Source of the DNA: Pseudomonas sp. CHM02
Lineage (GTDB): Bacteria > Pseudomonadota > Gammaproteobacteria > Pseudomonadales > Pseudomonadaceae
NCBI RefSeq assembly: GCF_000612585.1
Contig: NZ_JFCA01000045.1
Span: forward strand, 1-56,184
DNA length: 56,184 nt
Reading direction: 5' to 3'
Part shown: piece by piece, positions 38,654-47,216 of the stretch
How the letters are laid out: every line of letters begins with the position of its first letter
Numbering within the stretch: position 1 is the stretch's first letter
Position numbers and translations under genes: made by a program
The notes under the pieces: generated by a model
Seen by the model: only the letters and a program-made list of their open reading frames with translations
Told to the model about the DNA's origin: nothing
The model's database searches: none

Positions 38654-38661
38654 AAAAACAA
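38654..38661 (+). promoter_or_regulatory. AANAANAA (Crc/Hfq-type) motif at the second Pra-type start
   Basis: AAAAACAA overlaps the end of the AGGA ribosome binding site and the first base of the ATG. Binding there would block initiation. Confidence 0.4.
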
Positions 38662-39173
38662 TGAAAAGCTTGAAAACCCTCGTGTCGTTGACTGCTTTGA
38701 CTGTTTGCATGGGTGCTGCTTCCCTGGCGAGTGCCGCTTCGATCAGCCCTGAAGGTCCTTTCACCACTACCGCAGGTTCCATCGTGGTGCAGTCACCGTC
38801 TTCATTCGGCGGCAGCGTGACCTGCGGCATTACCTTCAGCGGTACTGTCACCGGCGGTATTGCCACTATCACTAACGCAGCGCTGACCGGTGGTGGCCTG
38901 TGTGCTCTGCCTACGCTCAAAAGCATTCCGGCACCAGGTTGGGTACTGACCGCATTGCCGGACACTGATGGCAAGAAGGGCAAGGTGGATAACGTGGGGT
39001 ACACCATCAAAAAGACCCTCATCATTCCAGCTACTGATTGCGGTATTTCCACCATCAACGTGGACTGGAACCCAACCACTCACACCCTCACTGCTGCTAA
39101 CCAGGCTCTGAGCGGCGGTTGCAACATTGTATCGCTGACCACGACTGCCACCGGCCTGACCGTCAACCCATAA
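38661..39173 (+). CDS. PraA/PraB-type alkane oxidation activator (second copy)
   Basis: 170 residues: signal peptide (about 1-26, ending ASAA), then a small beta-rich exported domain starting SISPEGPFTTTAGSIVVQSP, with four cysteines (VTC, GLC, TDC, GGC) at positions comparable to the first copy. Thr/Ser/Gly-rich. AGGA lies directly before the ATG. The tandem pair probably arose by duplication and diverged strongly. Role inferred from family: secreted protein promoting alkane use. Confidence 0.78.
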   Translation: MKSLKTLVSLTALTVCMGAASLASAASISPEGPFTTTAGSIVVQSPSSFGGSVTCGITFSGTVTGGIATITNAALTGGGLCALPTLKSIPAPGWVLTALPDTDGKKGKVDNVGYTIKKTLIIPATDCGISTINVDWNPTTHTLTAANQALSGGCNIVSLTTTATGLTVNP

Positions 39174-39216
39174 AGCGCACACGTTACGGAACACAGGGTT
39201 GATCACCCGTTGAAAG

Positions 39217-39242
39217 GCCGGTGCCTCGCCAGAGGCGCCGGC
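39217..39242. other. GC-rich stem-loop between the second Pra-type gene and the FadL-type gene
   Basis: GCCGGTGCCTC-GCCA-GAGGCGCCGGC gives an 11-bp stem with one wobble pair. No T tract follows. A smaller hairpin ACCGGC-AAT-GCCGGT lies at 39254-39268. They may attenuate or stabilise the transcript ahead of the porin gene. Confidence 0.45.
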
Positions 39243-39272
39243 TGACGTGGAAAACCGGCAATGCCGGTAGCG

Positions 39273-39283
39273 AATAATAATAA
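39273..39283 (+). promoter_or_regulatory. AANAANAA (Crc/Hfq-type) motif abutting the FadL-type ribosome binding site
   Basis: AATAATAATAA runs directly into GGAG, 10 nt before the start codon. Occupancy by Hfq/Crc would hide the ribosome binding site. Confidence 0.5.
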
Positions 39284-39293
39284 GGAGTGCCGC

Positions 39294-40745
39294 ATGATCA
39301 TTAAGAAACAACAGGCTCAAACACTGCTAGGGCTGGCAATACTGGGGGGCCTGATGACAACTGCGCCCGCGCAGGCAGGTGGTTTCTCCACGCCGACTTA
39401 CGGTGCCCCAGGTTGGGGTCGGGCGTTCGGCGGCGGTTCTCTGTTCAAGAATGACCCAAGTTCTGCGTACAACAACCCGGCCGCGATGGCGTTCGTCGAC
39501 CAATCCGTGGCTCAACAAACCGTCGACTATGCCCGGGTCAAGATCAAGTACAGTGGCCAGGCTTACGATTACAACGGAAATCCGGCGAGCAATACTGCCG
39601 TGGCGCCCGATGGTAGCTTTGATCCGAGCACGGCAACCGTCAATAACAACGAGGGTGGCCAGGGCGGTTTCACCGCATGGCTGCCTACTGGGTTCCTGGT
39701 GATCCCGATTGGTGACCGCTTTGCGTTCGGCCTCAGTCAGGTCGTGCCGCAAGGCATGCGCACCACCTGGAATGAAAACTCCAAGTTTCGTGACTTCGCC
39801 GTAGACACCAAAATTGAAACCGTCGGCCTGACGGGCTCCTTATCCTTCAAGGTGCGCGACGACTTTTCCATCGGTGGCGGCATGATCGTCCAGCGCAGCC
39901 AAGGCTTCGTAAGCCAGAATATCGATCTGTTCTCGGCGGCTTCGGTCTCTCCGGGCCTCGGAAACGGGGCGTTCCCGTCCGGCGTGGGTACCGCACTCAT
40001 GCGGGTCAAGGTGGACAATGTCTCCGTTGGCTGGTTTGGCGGCGTGGTGTGGAAACCAACAGACAAAGACTCGCTGGGTCTGAACTACCACGCCAAAATC
40101 AAGAACAAGATGACCGGTAAGTACAAGATTCGGGCGGATGCGCTGAACAACGGCCTGATGACGGATGACACGATCTTCGGTGATGGCAAGACGCTGGTTG
40201 AGACGGCTTACCCTGGGCTGAAGTTGTACCCCAATGGTGCCAATGCCAGTACTCAGTTGGATATTCCTGCGACCGCCGCGATCGATTGGGTACACCAGTT
40301 CAACGACCGTTGGACGTTGGGTGTCAGCGCCATGTGGACACAGTGGTCATCCTTCAAGGACCTGACGCTCAAGTCCAATGGCTCGACGATTGTTGCCATT
40401 CCTTATAACTATAAGGATGCATGGATGTACTCCGTGGGGGGTGATTTCAAGGCCACGGACGAGCTGACCTTGAGGGCGGGTGTGGCGTATGACCAGACGC
40501 CTACCCGCAATTCGACTCGCGATCCACGCATCCCCGACGGCGACCGTTATTTTCTTTCGCTGGGTGCGGGTTACGACATCAAGGCCATTCCCGGCCTGAC
40601 ACTGGACGGCGCGTATTCGCACCAGTTTGTCCAGAAGGTCAACATCAGGACCCAGAACGTCGACCGCCTGGGGGGTGGTCGTCTTGACGGTACAGCCGAG
40701 TCTTCAGGCGACATCGTCAGTTTGTCCGCCACCTACAGGTTTTAA
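39294..40745 (+). CDS. FadL/OmpP1-family outer-membrane hydrocarbon transporter
   Basis: 483 residues. Signal peptide (about 1-28, ending AQAG), then the FadL start GGFSTPTYGAPGWGRAFGGGSLFKNDPSSAYNNPAAMAFVD (the NPAA motif). Many amphipathic beta-strands follow and a C-terminal aromatic residue closes the barrel (SATYRF). FadL-type porins pass hydrophobic molecules laterally into the outer membrane; here alkanes or fatty acids are likely cargo, comparable in role to AlkL/FadL. AAGGAG lies 7 nt before the ATG. Followed by two hairpins, the second a terminator. Confidence 0.9.
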   Translation: MIIKKQQAQTLLGLAILGGLMTTAPAQAGGFSTPTYGAPGWGRAFGGGSLFKNDPSSAYNNPAAMAFVDQSVAQQTVDYARVKIKYSGQAYDYNGNPASNTAVAPDGSFDPSTATVNNNEGGQGGFTAWLPTGFLVIPIGDRFAFGLSQVVPQGMRTTWNENSKFRDFAVDTKIETVGLTGSLSFKVRDDFSIGGGMIVQRSQGFVSQNIDLFSAASVSPGLGNGAFPSGVGTALMRVKVDNVSVGWFGGVVWKPTDKDSLGLNYHAKIKNKMTGKYKIRADALNNGLMTDDTIFGDGKTLVETAYPGLKLYPNGANASTQLDIPATAAIDWVHQFNDRWTLGVSAMWTQWSSFKDLTLKSNGSTIVAIPYNYKDAWMYSVGGDFKATDELTLRAGVAYDQTPTRNSTRDPRIPDGDRYFLSLGAGYDIKAIPGLTLDGAYSHQFVQKVNIRTQNVDRLGGGRLDGTAESSGDIVSLSATYRF

Positions 40746-40751
40746 GGCCGC

Positions 40752-40792
40752 TATGACGCGAACGCCAAGCGCATCTTGGTCTTCGCGTCATA
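40752..40792. other. Long stem-loop after the FadL-type gene
   Basis: TATGACGCGAA pairs perfectly with TTCGCGTCATA (11 bp) and an inner CCAAG/CTTGG stem stacks within the loop. It begins 7 bp after the stop; probably an mRNA 3' structure working with the terminator downstream. Confidence 0.5.
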
Positions 40793-40801
40793 AGCCCGCT
40801 C

Positions 40802-40842
40802 AACGGCTGACCCAACAGGCTGACGTGTTCAGCCGTTTTTTT
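40802..40842 (+). terminator. Rho-independent terminator of the Pra/FadL-type unit
   Basis: AACGGCTGA pairs with TCAGCCGTT across an 18-base loop and is followed by seven Ts. It separates the porin gene from the acyl-CoA dehydrogenase operon. Confidence 0.75.
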
Positions 40843-40862
40843 CGTCCTCTCATTAAATAAAA

Positions 40863-40884
40863 ATTTCAAAACTAAATTTGAATA
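40863..40884. promoter_or_regulatory. 22-bp inverted repeat upstream of the acyl-CoA dehydrogenase operon
   Basis: ATTTCAA-N8-TTGAATA, the same arms and spacing as the alkB upstream repeat. It overlaps a possible -35 (TTGAAT, 40878-40883) placed 17 bp before TACTGT, so a bound protein could block RNA polymerase. Confidence 0.5.
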
Positions 40885-40977
40885 TGTCTTTTCAAGTTTG
40901 TACTGTGGCTTTACGCCGCCGTTCATTTCGAACTGCCCGTGTATCGGTCGCACTCTGAATCGAGTAGAGGTATCCCC

Positions 40978-43503
40978 ATGGTTATCTGGTTATTGGTGGG
41001 TGTCGCAGCTGCGATTGCCCTGGCGTATCGACAAGCCGCTGCCATCCACTGGCTGGGCGCTGGCCTGGTCTGGCTGGCAGCGGGCTATCTGTTCAACGTA
41101 GTGGCTGGCCTGGGCATTACCGTCGCGGCGGTACTGGTGGTGTTGCCCGCATTGCTGATGACCATCAAACCGCTGCGCCGCACTTTGCTCACCCGCAGGG
41201 CTCTGGGATTGTTTCGTACGATCATGCCGGCCATGTCCGACACCGAGCGCGCGGCCATCGAGTCCGGCACCGTGTGGTGGGACGCTGAGTTGTTCAGCGG
41301 CAAGCCCGACTGGCAGCGCCTGTTGCAGGCCGCTCCAGCCAGCCTGAGCGCGGAAGAACAAGCCTTCCTCGACAACGAAGTCGAAACCCTGTGTGACATC
41401 GCCAACGACTGGGAAACCACTCAGATCTGGCAGGACATGTCCCCCGAAGGCTGGCAGTACACCAAGGATGCCGGCTTTCTCGGCATGATCATTCCCAAGC
41501 AGTACGGCGGTAAAGGCTTCTCCCACTATGCGCACTCGCAAGTGGTGATGAAGCTGTCGACGCGTTGCTCGGCGGCGGCGATTTCGGTGATGGTGCCCAA
41601 CTCCCTGGGCCCGGCCGAATTGCTGCTGCACTACGGCACCGATGCCCAGCGCAATTACTACCTGCCGCGCCTGGCGCGGGGTGAAGACATTCCGTGTTTT
41701 GCCCTGACCAGCCCGTATGCCGGCTCGGATGCCGGGGCGATTCCGGACCTGGGCATCGTCTGCAAAGGCCAGCATGAAGGCCAGGAAGTGCTGGGTTTGC
41801 GCGTGACCTGGGACAAGCGCTACATCACCCTCGGCCCGATCGCCACGGTGCTCGGCCTGGCGTTTCGCGCCGAAGACCCCGACGGTTTGCTCGGCCAGCC
41901 CGGCTCGCTGGGGATCACCTGTGCGTTGATCCCGACGTCTCATCCTGGGGTGAACAGCGGTCGCCGGCATTGGCCGCTCAATGCCGTGTTCCAGAATGGT
42001 CCTACCACCGGCAAGGATGTTTTCATCCCGCTGGAATGGGTGATCGGCGGCCGTGAGCAAGTCGGCAACGGCTGGCGCATGTTGATGGAATGCCTGGCAG
42101 CCGGACGGGCGATTTCCTTGCCATCGGCCAACGTCGGCCTGGGCAAGGTCGCGGTGCGCGGCACCACCGCCTATGCGGCGATGCGCAAGCAGTTCGGCCT
42201 GCCCATCGGCAAGTTCGAAGGCGTGCAGGCGCCACTGGCGCGCATGGCCGGCCACCTGTATGCCTGCGATGCGGTGCGCAAGGTGTCGGTAGCGTCCCTG
42301 GATGCGGGCGAAAAACCTTCGGTGATCTCGGCCATCGCCAAGTACCACGTCACCGAGCGTGCGCGGATCATCGTCAATGACGGCATGGACATCGTCGCCG
42401 GCAAGGGCATCTGCATGGGCCCGAACAACTTCCTGGCCCGCGCCTACCAGCAAAGCCCCATCGCGATTACGGTGGAAGGCGCGAACATCATGACGCGCTG
42501 CCTGATCATCTTTGGCCAGGGCCTGATCCGTTGCCATCCCTATGTGTTCCGCGAGATGGAAGCCGCGCGCAACCCGGACCGGCGCCAGGCGCTGGAAGCG
42601 TTCGACAGCGCGATGTTCGGCCACGTGAGTTTTGTGCTGGCCAATACCGTACGCGCCGCGGTGCATGCCCTGACAGGCGGGCGGTTGATTTCTGCCCCGG
42701 CCAAGACCGACCCGGCACTGGCGTCCTACTACCGCCAGGTCAATCGCCTGTCGGTGGTGCTCGCATTGGTGTCGGATGTTTCCATGGGCGTGCTGGGCGG
42801 TGCCCTCAAGCGCAAGGAAAGTATCACCGGGCGCCTGGGCGATATTCTGTCGCAGTTGTACATCCTGTCCTGCGTGCTCAAGCGCTTTGAGGATGACGGC
42901 CGGCCCCAGGCCGACCTGCCGCTGGTGCACTGGTCGGCACAGGACGCGTTGTTGCGCGCCCATGAAGCGCTGGCCGAAGTGCTCGATAACTACCCGTCGA
43001 AAGCCGCCGCAAGCGTGCTGAGGGCGTTGACGTTCCCATTCGGTATCCCGCTGCGCAAACCATCGGACCGCCTGTTGGCCCAGGTGGCCGATGTGGTGCA
43101 GACACCGGGCGAAACCCGCGACCGCCTGCTGGCCGATTCCTACATCCCACGTCCGGAAATCGACAAGCTGGCGTACGGCGAACTGGGCTTGTGCCTGTTG
43201 CCGCAAGTCGAGTTGATTGAGGCCCGACTCAAGGCCGCGATCAAGCAAGGCCTGATCGCGCCGATGCCGATCTCCGCCACGGCCTTTACCGCCTGGCGCG
43301 TCAAGGCGCGGGCACTGGACCTGATCAGCGACGACGAAGACACCTTGCTGGGGCGCTATGTGGAATACGCCGACCACGGCATCCAGGTGGACGACTTCCC
43401 GCAGGACTTCGGCTTGCTGGACGCGTTGCAGCAGCGCAAGCAAGCGCTGGAACCGACGACGAAACGTCGCAACAGCCAAAGCGAAAACGCCTCGGTCAAT
43501 TAG
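40978..43503 (+). CDS. FadE-type membrane-anchored acyl-CoA dehydrogenase
   Basis: 841 residues. Two N-terminal hydrophobic segments (about 1-20 and 24-55) precede an acyl-CoA dehydrogenase domain (about 110-480; CFALTSPYAGSDAGA and ITVEGANIMTR segments) and a C-terminal DUF1974-like region, the layout of E. coli FadE (YafH). It catalyses the first oxidation of acyl-CoA to enoyl-CoA. AGAGG lies upstream of the ATG at 40978. First gene of a beta-oxidation run that continues with FabG4-, MaoC-, thiolase- and ligase-type genes. Confidence 0.9.
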   Translation: MVIWLLVGVAAAIALAYRQAAAIHWLGAGLVWLAAGYLFNVVAGLGITVAAVLVVLPALLMTIKPLRRTLLTRRALGLFRTIMPAMSDTERAAIESGTVWWDAELFSGKPDWQRLLQAAPASLSAEEQAFLDNEVETLCDIANDWETTQIWQDMSPEGWQYTKDAGFLGMIIPKQYGGKGFSHYAHSQVVMKLSTRCSAAAISVMVPNSLGPAELLLHYGTDAQRNYYLPRLARGEDIPCFALTSPYAGSDAGAIPDLGIVCKGQHEGQEVLGLRVTWDKRYITLGPIATVLGLAFRAEDPDGLLGQPGSLGITCALIPTSHPGVNSGRRHWPLNAVFQNGPTTGKDVFIPLEWVIGGREQVGNGWRMLMECLAAGRAISLPSANVGLGKVAVRGTTAYAAMRKQFGLPIGKFEGVQAPLARMAGHLYACDAVRKVSVASLDAGEKPSVISAIAKYHVTERARIIVNDGMDIVAGKGICMGPNNFLARAYQQSPIAITVEGANIMTRCLIIFGQGLIRCHPYVFREMEAARNPDRRQALEAFDSAMFGHVSFVLANTVRAAVHALTGGRLISAPAKTDPALASYYRQVNRLSVVLALVSDVSMGVLGGALKRKESITGRLGDILSQLYILSCVLKRFEDDGRPQADLPLVHWSAQDALLRAHEALAEVLDNYPSKAAASVLRALTFPFGIPLRKPSDRLLAQVADVVQTPGETRDRLLADSYIPRPEIDKLAYGELGLCLLPQVELIEARLKAAIKQGLIAPMPISATAFTAWRVKARALDLISDDEDTLLGRYVEYADHGIQVDDFPQDFGLLDALQQRKQALEPTTKRRNSQSENASVN

Positions 43504-43518
43504 GAAAATCACGGTCAA

Positions 43519-43605
43519 TGTGGGAGCTGGCTTGCCTGCGAAGGCATCACCTCGGGACGACTGACACACCGAGTTGCCTGCATCGCAGGCAAGCCAGCTC
43601 CCGCA
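43519..43605. repeat. REP doublet (REPIN-like) between the fadE- and fabG4-type genes
   Basis: TGTGGGAGCTGGCTTGCCTG at 43519-43538 is repeated in inverted form at 43586-43605 with one mismatch. This sequence is the common extragenic palindrome of the P. fluorescens group. It splits the otherwise co-directional run of genes and may stop or stabilise transcripts. Confidence 0.85.
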
Positions 43606-43652
43606 GGGGATCGGGTTTTCACGGTCAGAATGTGTTGTGAGTGAATGTCTCT

Positions 43653-44996
43653 ATGAGTGACCGCTACCTTTCGTTCGTCAATTCCCCCTGGGGCCGCCGT
43701 TTGGCCCAGGCCGCCGGCTTGCCGCAACCCTTGCCGCTGCAACGCCATCGCAGCGGCCAGCACGGCCTGGCCAACCCGGTGATCGTCGCCGGGGCAGGGC
43801 GCCTGGCCGCCGAGGTGCAGCGGGTGTTCGCGGCCACGGATACCGTCGCCGCCACCGCGGCCACGCTCAAGGCGCCGTCCACGGTCAAGGTACAGGGCGC
43901 GGTGTTTGATGCCAGCGCCGTGGCCGACCTGCAGCAATTGGACGAGCTGTATGTGTTCTTCCACGCCAATGCCAAGCGCATCGGCCACCATGGCCGCGTG
44001 GTGGTGCTCGGCACCGCGCCGGAACATTGCCAGGACTTGCCCCAGGCCATTGCCCAACGCGCCCTTGAAGGCTTGGTACGGTCGCTGGCCAAGGAGCTGC
44101 GCCGGGCGATCACCGTGCAATTGATCTACGTCGCGCCAGGTGCCGAGGCCGCGCTGGACAGCAGCCTGCGGTTCTTCCTGTCGCGCCGGTCGGCGTATGT
44201 CTCGGGGCAAGTGATCCGCCTGGAAAGACCGCTGGACGGCCACGTCACCGTCAATTGGGACAAACCTTTCGCCGGCCGTCGCGCGCTGGTCACCGGCGCG
44301 TCCCGTGGCATCGGATTGGCGATTGCCCAAGTGTTGGCGCGGGACGGCGCCCATGTGGTGTGCGTGGATGTGCCCCAGGCCCAGGCATCGTTGCAACAGG
44401 CGGCGGAGCGTGTCGGCGGCTCGGCGCTGCCCCTGGACATCACCGCCGCGGATGCGGCCTCGCTGTTGCAGGCCCACACCAGCCAATACGGCGCCTTCGA
44501 TGTGGTGGTGCACAACGCCGGGATCACCCGTGACAAGACCATCGCCAAGATGACCGAAGACGCTTGGCGCAGTGTGCTGGCGGTCAACCTCGAAGCACCG
44601 CTGCGACTCAGCCAGGCACTGTTGGAAAACCAGGGGCTGAACCCCGGTGGGCGCATCGTGTGTGTGTCATCGATTTCCGGCATCGCCGGCAACCTCGGGC
44701 AGAGCAATTACGCCACCTCCAAAGCCGGCGTGATCGGTCTGGTACAGGGGCTGGCGCCGCATGCGGCGGCGTTGCAAGTCAGCGTGAATGCCGTAGCGCC
44801 GGGGTTTATCGAGACCCAGATGACCGCGAAGATCCCGCTGATGATCCGCGAAGCGGGGCGGCGCATGAACTCGATGTCTCAGGGCGGACAGCCCATCGAC
44901 GTGGCCGAGACCATTGCCTGGCTGGCGCACCCGGCGTCGGGCGGGGTCAACGGCCAGGTCATCCGTGTGTGCGGCCAAAGCCTGCTGGGAGCCTGA
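43653..44996 (+). CDS. High-molecular-weight FabG4-type 3-oxoacyl reductase (SDR)
   Basis: 447 residues, about twice the usual FabG. A degenerate N-terminal Rossmann-like domain (about 1-200) is followed by a canonical SDR domain: TGASRGIG (214-221), NAG, Ser in SSISG, Tyr353-xxx-Lys357. This is the layout of FabG4, which interconverts 3-oxoacyl-CoA and (R)-3-hydroxyacyl-CoA. A GTG at 43641 could also start it, adding four residues. It overlaps nothing; the MaoC gene starts 3 bp after its stop. Confidence 0.88.
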   Translation: MSDRYLSFVNSPWGRRLAQAAGLPQPLPLQRHRSGQHGLANPVIVAGAGRLAAEVQRVFAATDTVAATAATLKAPSTVKVQGAVFDASAVADLQQLDELYVFFHANAKRIGHHGRVVVLGTAPEHCQDLPQAIAQRALEGLVRSLAKELRRAITVQLIYVAPGAEAALDSSLRFFLSRRSAYVSGQVIRLERPLDGHVTVNWDKPFAGRRALVTGASRGIGLAIAQVLARDGAHVVCVDVPQAQASLQQAAERVGGSALPLDITAADAASLLQAHTSQYGAFDVVVHNAGITRDKTIAKMTEDAWRSVLAVNLEAPLRLSQALLENQGLNPGGRIVCVSSISGIAGNLGQSNYATSKAGVIGLVQGLAPHAAALQVSVNAVAPGFIETQMTAKIPLMIREAGRRMNSMSQGGQPIDVAETIAWLAHPASGGVNGQVIRVCGQSLLGA

Positions 44997-44999
44997 GCC

Positions 45000-45890
45000 A
45001 TGGACTACGTGACGCAGATTATCGACCCGCCGCCATCGCGCACGCGCTTGCTGCTGGATGGCGTGCGAGCCTTGCGCAAACCCAAGCTCGACGGTGCGCC
45101 GGTACTGCCCAGGGAACGCCTGGTGCGCTCGGCGGTGGAGTTGGTTGCCGCCGACATCGCCGCGTATGGCCGCGCCTGCGGGTTCCGTCGCGAGCAGGGT
45201 GTGCCGTTGTCCTACCCTCATGTGCTGGCGTTCCCGTTGCACCTGATGCTGCTGACGCGGCCGAGCTTCCCGTACCCGGCCAGCGGCATGGTGCACCTGG
45301 CCAATCGCATTCGTCAGCACCAGCGCCTGCGCGAAGGCCAGGCGTTGCGGCTGGAAGTGTATGGCGAGCGTTGGGTTGCCCACCCCAAGGGCCAGGCGCT
45401 GAGCATCGCCACCCGCGCCTACAGTGCCGGCGACCTGGTGTGGGAAAGCGACAGCCTGTACCTGCGCCGCGACGTCAAGAACCCGGTCGGCGAGCCGTGG
45501 GACGACGTGTTGCCGTTGCAGGCAGAGGGCGTGTTGCGCACTCAGCGCTGGGTCTTGTCCGCTGACCTGGGTCGGCGTTTTGCCAAGGTGTCGGGGGATT
45601 TCAACCCGATCCACACCTCGGTGATCGGCGCCAAGGTCTTCGGCTTTCGTCGCGCCATCGCCCACGGCATGTGGACCCTGGGCCGCGCACTCGCCGCGCA
45701 GCAACCGCCCGGCGGGCTGGACCAGGCCGAGGCCCATTGTGACTTCAAGCTGCCGATCTTCCTGCCTGGCCAGGTTGCTCTTTGGAGTCACCCTGTGACG
45801 GGCCCACGCCGCGAATTCGAAGTGCGCAACTGCGCCGGCGACAAGCCCCATATGCGCGGCCTATTCATCTGGAAAGAGAGCGTGCAATGA
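45000..45890 (+). CDS. MaoC-type (R)-specific enoyl-CoA hydratase / acyl dehydratase
   Basis: 296 residues with two hot-dog halves. The C-terminal half has the hydratase-2 signature: FAKVSGDFNPIHTSVIGAKVFGFRRAIAHGMWTLGRAL, containing the Asp/His catalytic pair. The length and double fold resemble mycobacterial HtdX. It would hydrate enoyl-CoA to (R)-3-hydroxyacyl-CoA, the substrate type of the FabG4-like enzyme upstream. Its stop overlaps the thiolase start (ATGA). Confidence 0.87.
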   Translation: MDYVTQIIDPPPSRTRLLLDGVRALRKPKLDGAPVLPRERLVRSAVELVAADIAAYGRACGFRREQGVPLSYPHVLAFPLHLMLLTRPSFPYPASGMVHLANRIRQHQRLREGQALRLEVYGERWVAHPKGQALSIATRAYSAGDLVWESDSLYLRRDVKNPVGEPWDDVLPLQAEGVLRTQRWVLSADLGRRFAKVSGDFNPIHTSVIGAKVFGFRRAIAHGMWTLGRALAAQQPPGGLDQAEAHCDFKLPIFLPGQVALWSHPVTGPRREFEVRNCAGDKPHMRGLFIWKESVQ

Positions 45891-47185
45891 GTGACTACAG
45901 CTTCAACCCGGCCCCGGTTCGCCGCGTGGCGATCATCGGCGGCAACCGCATCCCGTTTGCGCGCTCCAACACCGTGTACGCCCACGACAGCAACCAGGAT
46001 CTGCTGGTCGCTGCCCTGCAGGGCCTGGTCGACCGCTACAACCTGCACGGCCAGCGCCTGGGCGAATTTGCCGCCGGGGCAGTGATCAAGCATTCGCGGG
46101 ACTTCAACCTGGCGCGCGAGTCGCTGCTCTCCACCACCTTGTCGCCGGATACGCCGGCCTACGATGTGCAGCAAGCCTGCGGTACCGGCCTGGAAGCGGC
46201 CTTGCTGGTGGCGAACAAGATCGCCCTGGGCCAGATCGACGTGGGCATCGCCGGCGGTGCCGACACCACGTCCGATGCGCCGATCGGCATCAACGAAGCC
46301 CTGCGCCACACCTTGCTCGCCGCCAACCGCGCCAAGGGCATGGGCGCCAAGTTGCAGGCGCTGCTCAAGGTGCGGCCGTCGATGTTTTTCAAACCGCTGC
46401 TGCCGCGCAATGGCGAGCCGCGCACCGGTTTATCCATGGGCGAGCACTGCGAAGAAATGGCCAAGCGCTGGCAGATCAAACGCCTGGCCCAGGATGAACT
46501 GACCCTCACCAGCCATCAACGCCTGGACGCGGCCTACAAGCGCGGTTTCTTCGATGACCTGATGAGCCCCCATCGCGGCCTGGCCCGGGACAATAATCTG
46601 CGCGCCGACGCGAGCCTGGAGAAACTCGCCGGCCTGTCCCCAGCCTATGACCGGCAAAACGGCACGCTCACTGCGGGCAATTCCACGCCGCTGACCGACG
46701 GAGCCTCGGTGGTGTTGCTGGCCAGCGAGGAATGGGCGGCCGCCCACGGCTGGCCGGTGCTGGCCTACCTGCGTACCGGCGAAACGGCGGCGGTGAATTT
46801 CGTCGATGGCACCGAGGGCCTGCTGATGGCTCCGGCCTATGCGGTGCCGCGCATGCTCAAGCGCGAAGGGCTGAGCTTCGATGACTTCGATTTCTTCGAG
46901 ATCCATGAAGCCTTCGCCGCCCAGGTGCTGTGCACGCTCAAGGCGTGGGAAGACGCCGATTATTGCCGCGAGCGCCTAGGCTTGGACGCACCGCTGGGCG
47001 CCATCGACCGCACGAAGATGAACGTCAACGGTGGCTCACTCGGTTGCGGCCATCCCTTCGCCGCCACCGGGGGCCGGCAATTGGCGGCGTTGGCCAAGAT
47101 CATCCATGAGAACGGCGGCGGGCGCGGCCTGATTTCCATTTGCGCGGCGGGCGGGCTGGGCATTACCGCCATCGTCGAAAAATAG
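45887..47185 (+). CDS. Acetyl-CoA C-acyltransferase (FadI/FadA-type thiolase)
   Basis: 432 residues. Nucleophile Cys98 in VQQACGTGLEAA, catalytic His in FFEIHEAFAAQ and GCGHPFAATGGRQ, and the second Cys in ISICAAGGLG. It cleaves 3-oxoacyl-CoA to acetyl-CoA and a shortened acyl-CoA. The start overlaps the MaoC stop by 4 bp, so the two are coupled. Slightly long for a thiolase, in line with FadI/FadA2 types. Confidence 0.92.
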   Translation: MSDYSFNPAPVRRVAIIGGNRIPFARSNTVYAHDSNQDLLVAALQGLVDRYNLHGQRLGEFAAGAVIKHSRDFNLARESLLSTTLSPDTPAYDVQQACGTGLEAALLVANKIALGQIDVGIAGGADTTSDAPIGINEALRHTLLAANRAKGMGAKLQALLKVRPSMFFKPLLPRNGEPRTGLSMGEHCEEMAKRWQIKRLAQDELTLTSHQRLDAAYKRGFFDDLMSPHRGLARDNNLRADASLEKLAGLSPAYDRQNGTLTAGNSTPLTDGASVVLLASEEWAAAHGWPVLAYLRTGETAAVNFVDGTEGLLMAPAYAVPRMLKREGLSFDDFDFFEIHEAFAAQVLCTLKAWEDADYCRERLGLDAPLGAIDRTKMNVNGGSLGCGHPFAATGGRQLAALAKIIHENGGGRGLISICAAGGLGITAIVEK

Positions 47186-47195
47186 CGCTATCAAA

Positions 47196-47206
47196 AACAA
47201 CAACAA
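47196..47206 (+). promoter_or_regulatory. AANAANAA (Crc/Hfq-type) motif abutting the acyl-CoA ligase ribosome binding site
   Basis: AACAACAACAA directly precedes GGAG, 10 nt before the ATG. It is the clearest example of the motif in the window. Confidence 0.55.
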
Positions 47207-47216
47207 GGAGACTGCC

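Noticed and set aside
40990..43569. 859-aa open frame on the minus strand
   Set aside because: Antisense shadow of the acyl-CoA dehydrogenase; the protein is His/Gln/Arg-rich with no recognisable domain.
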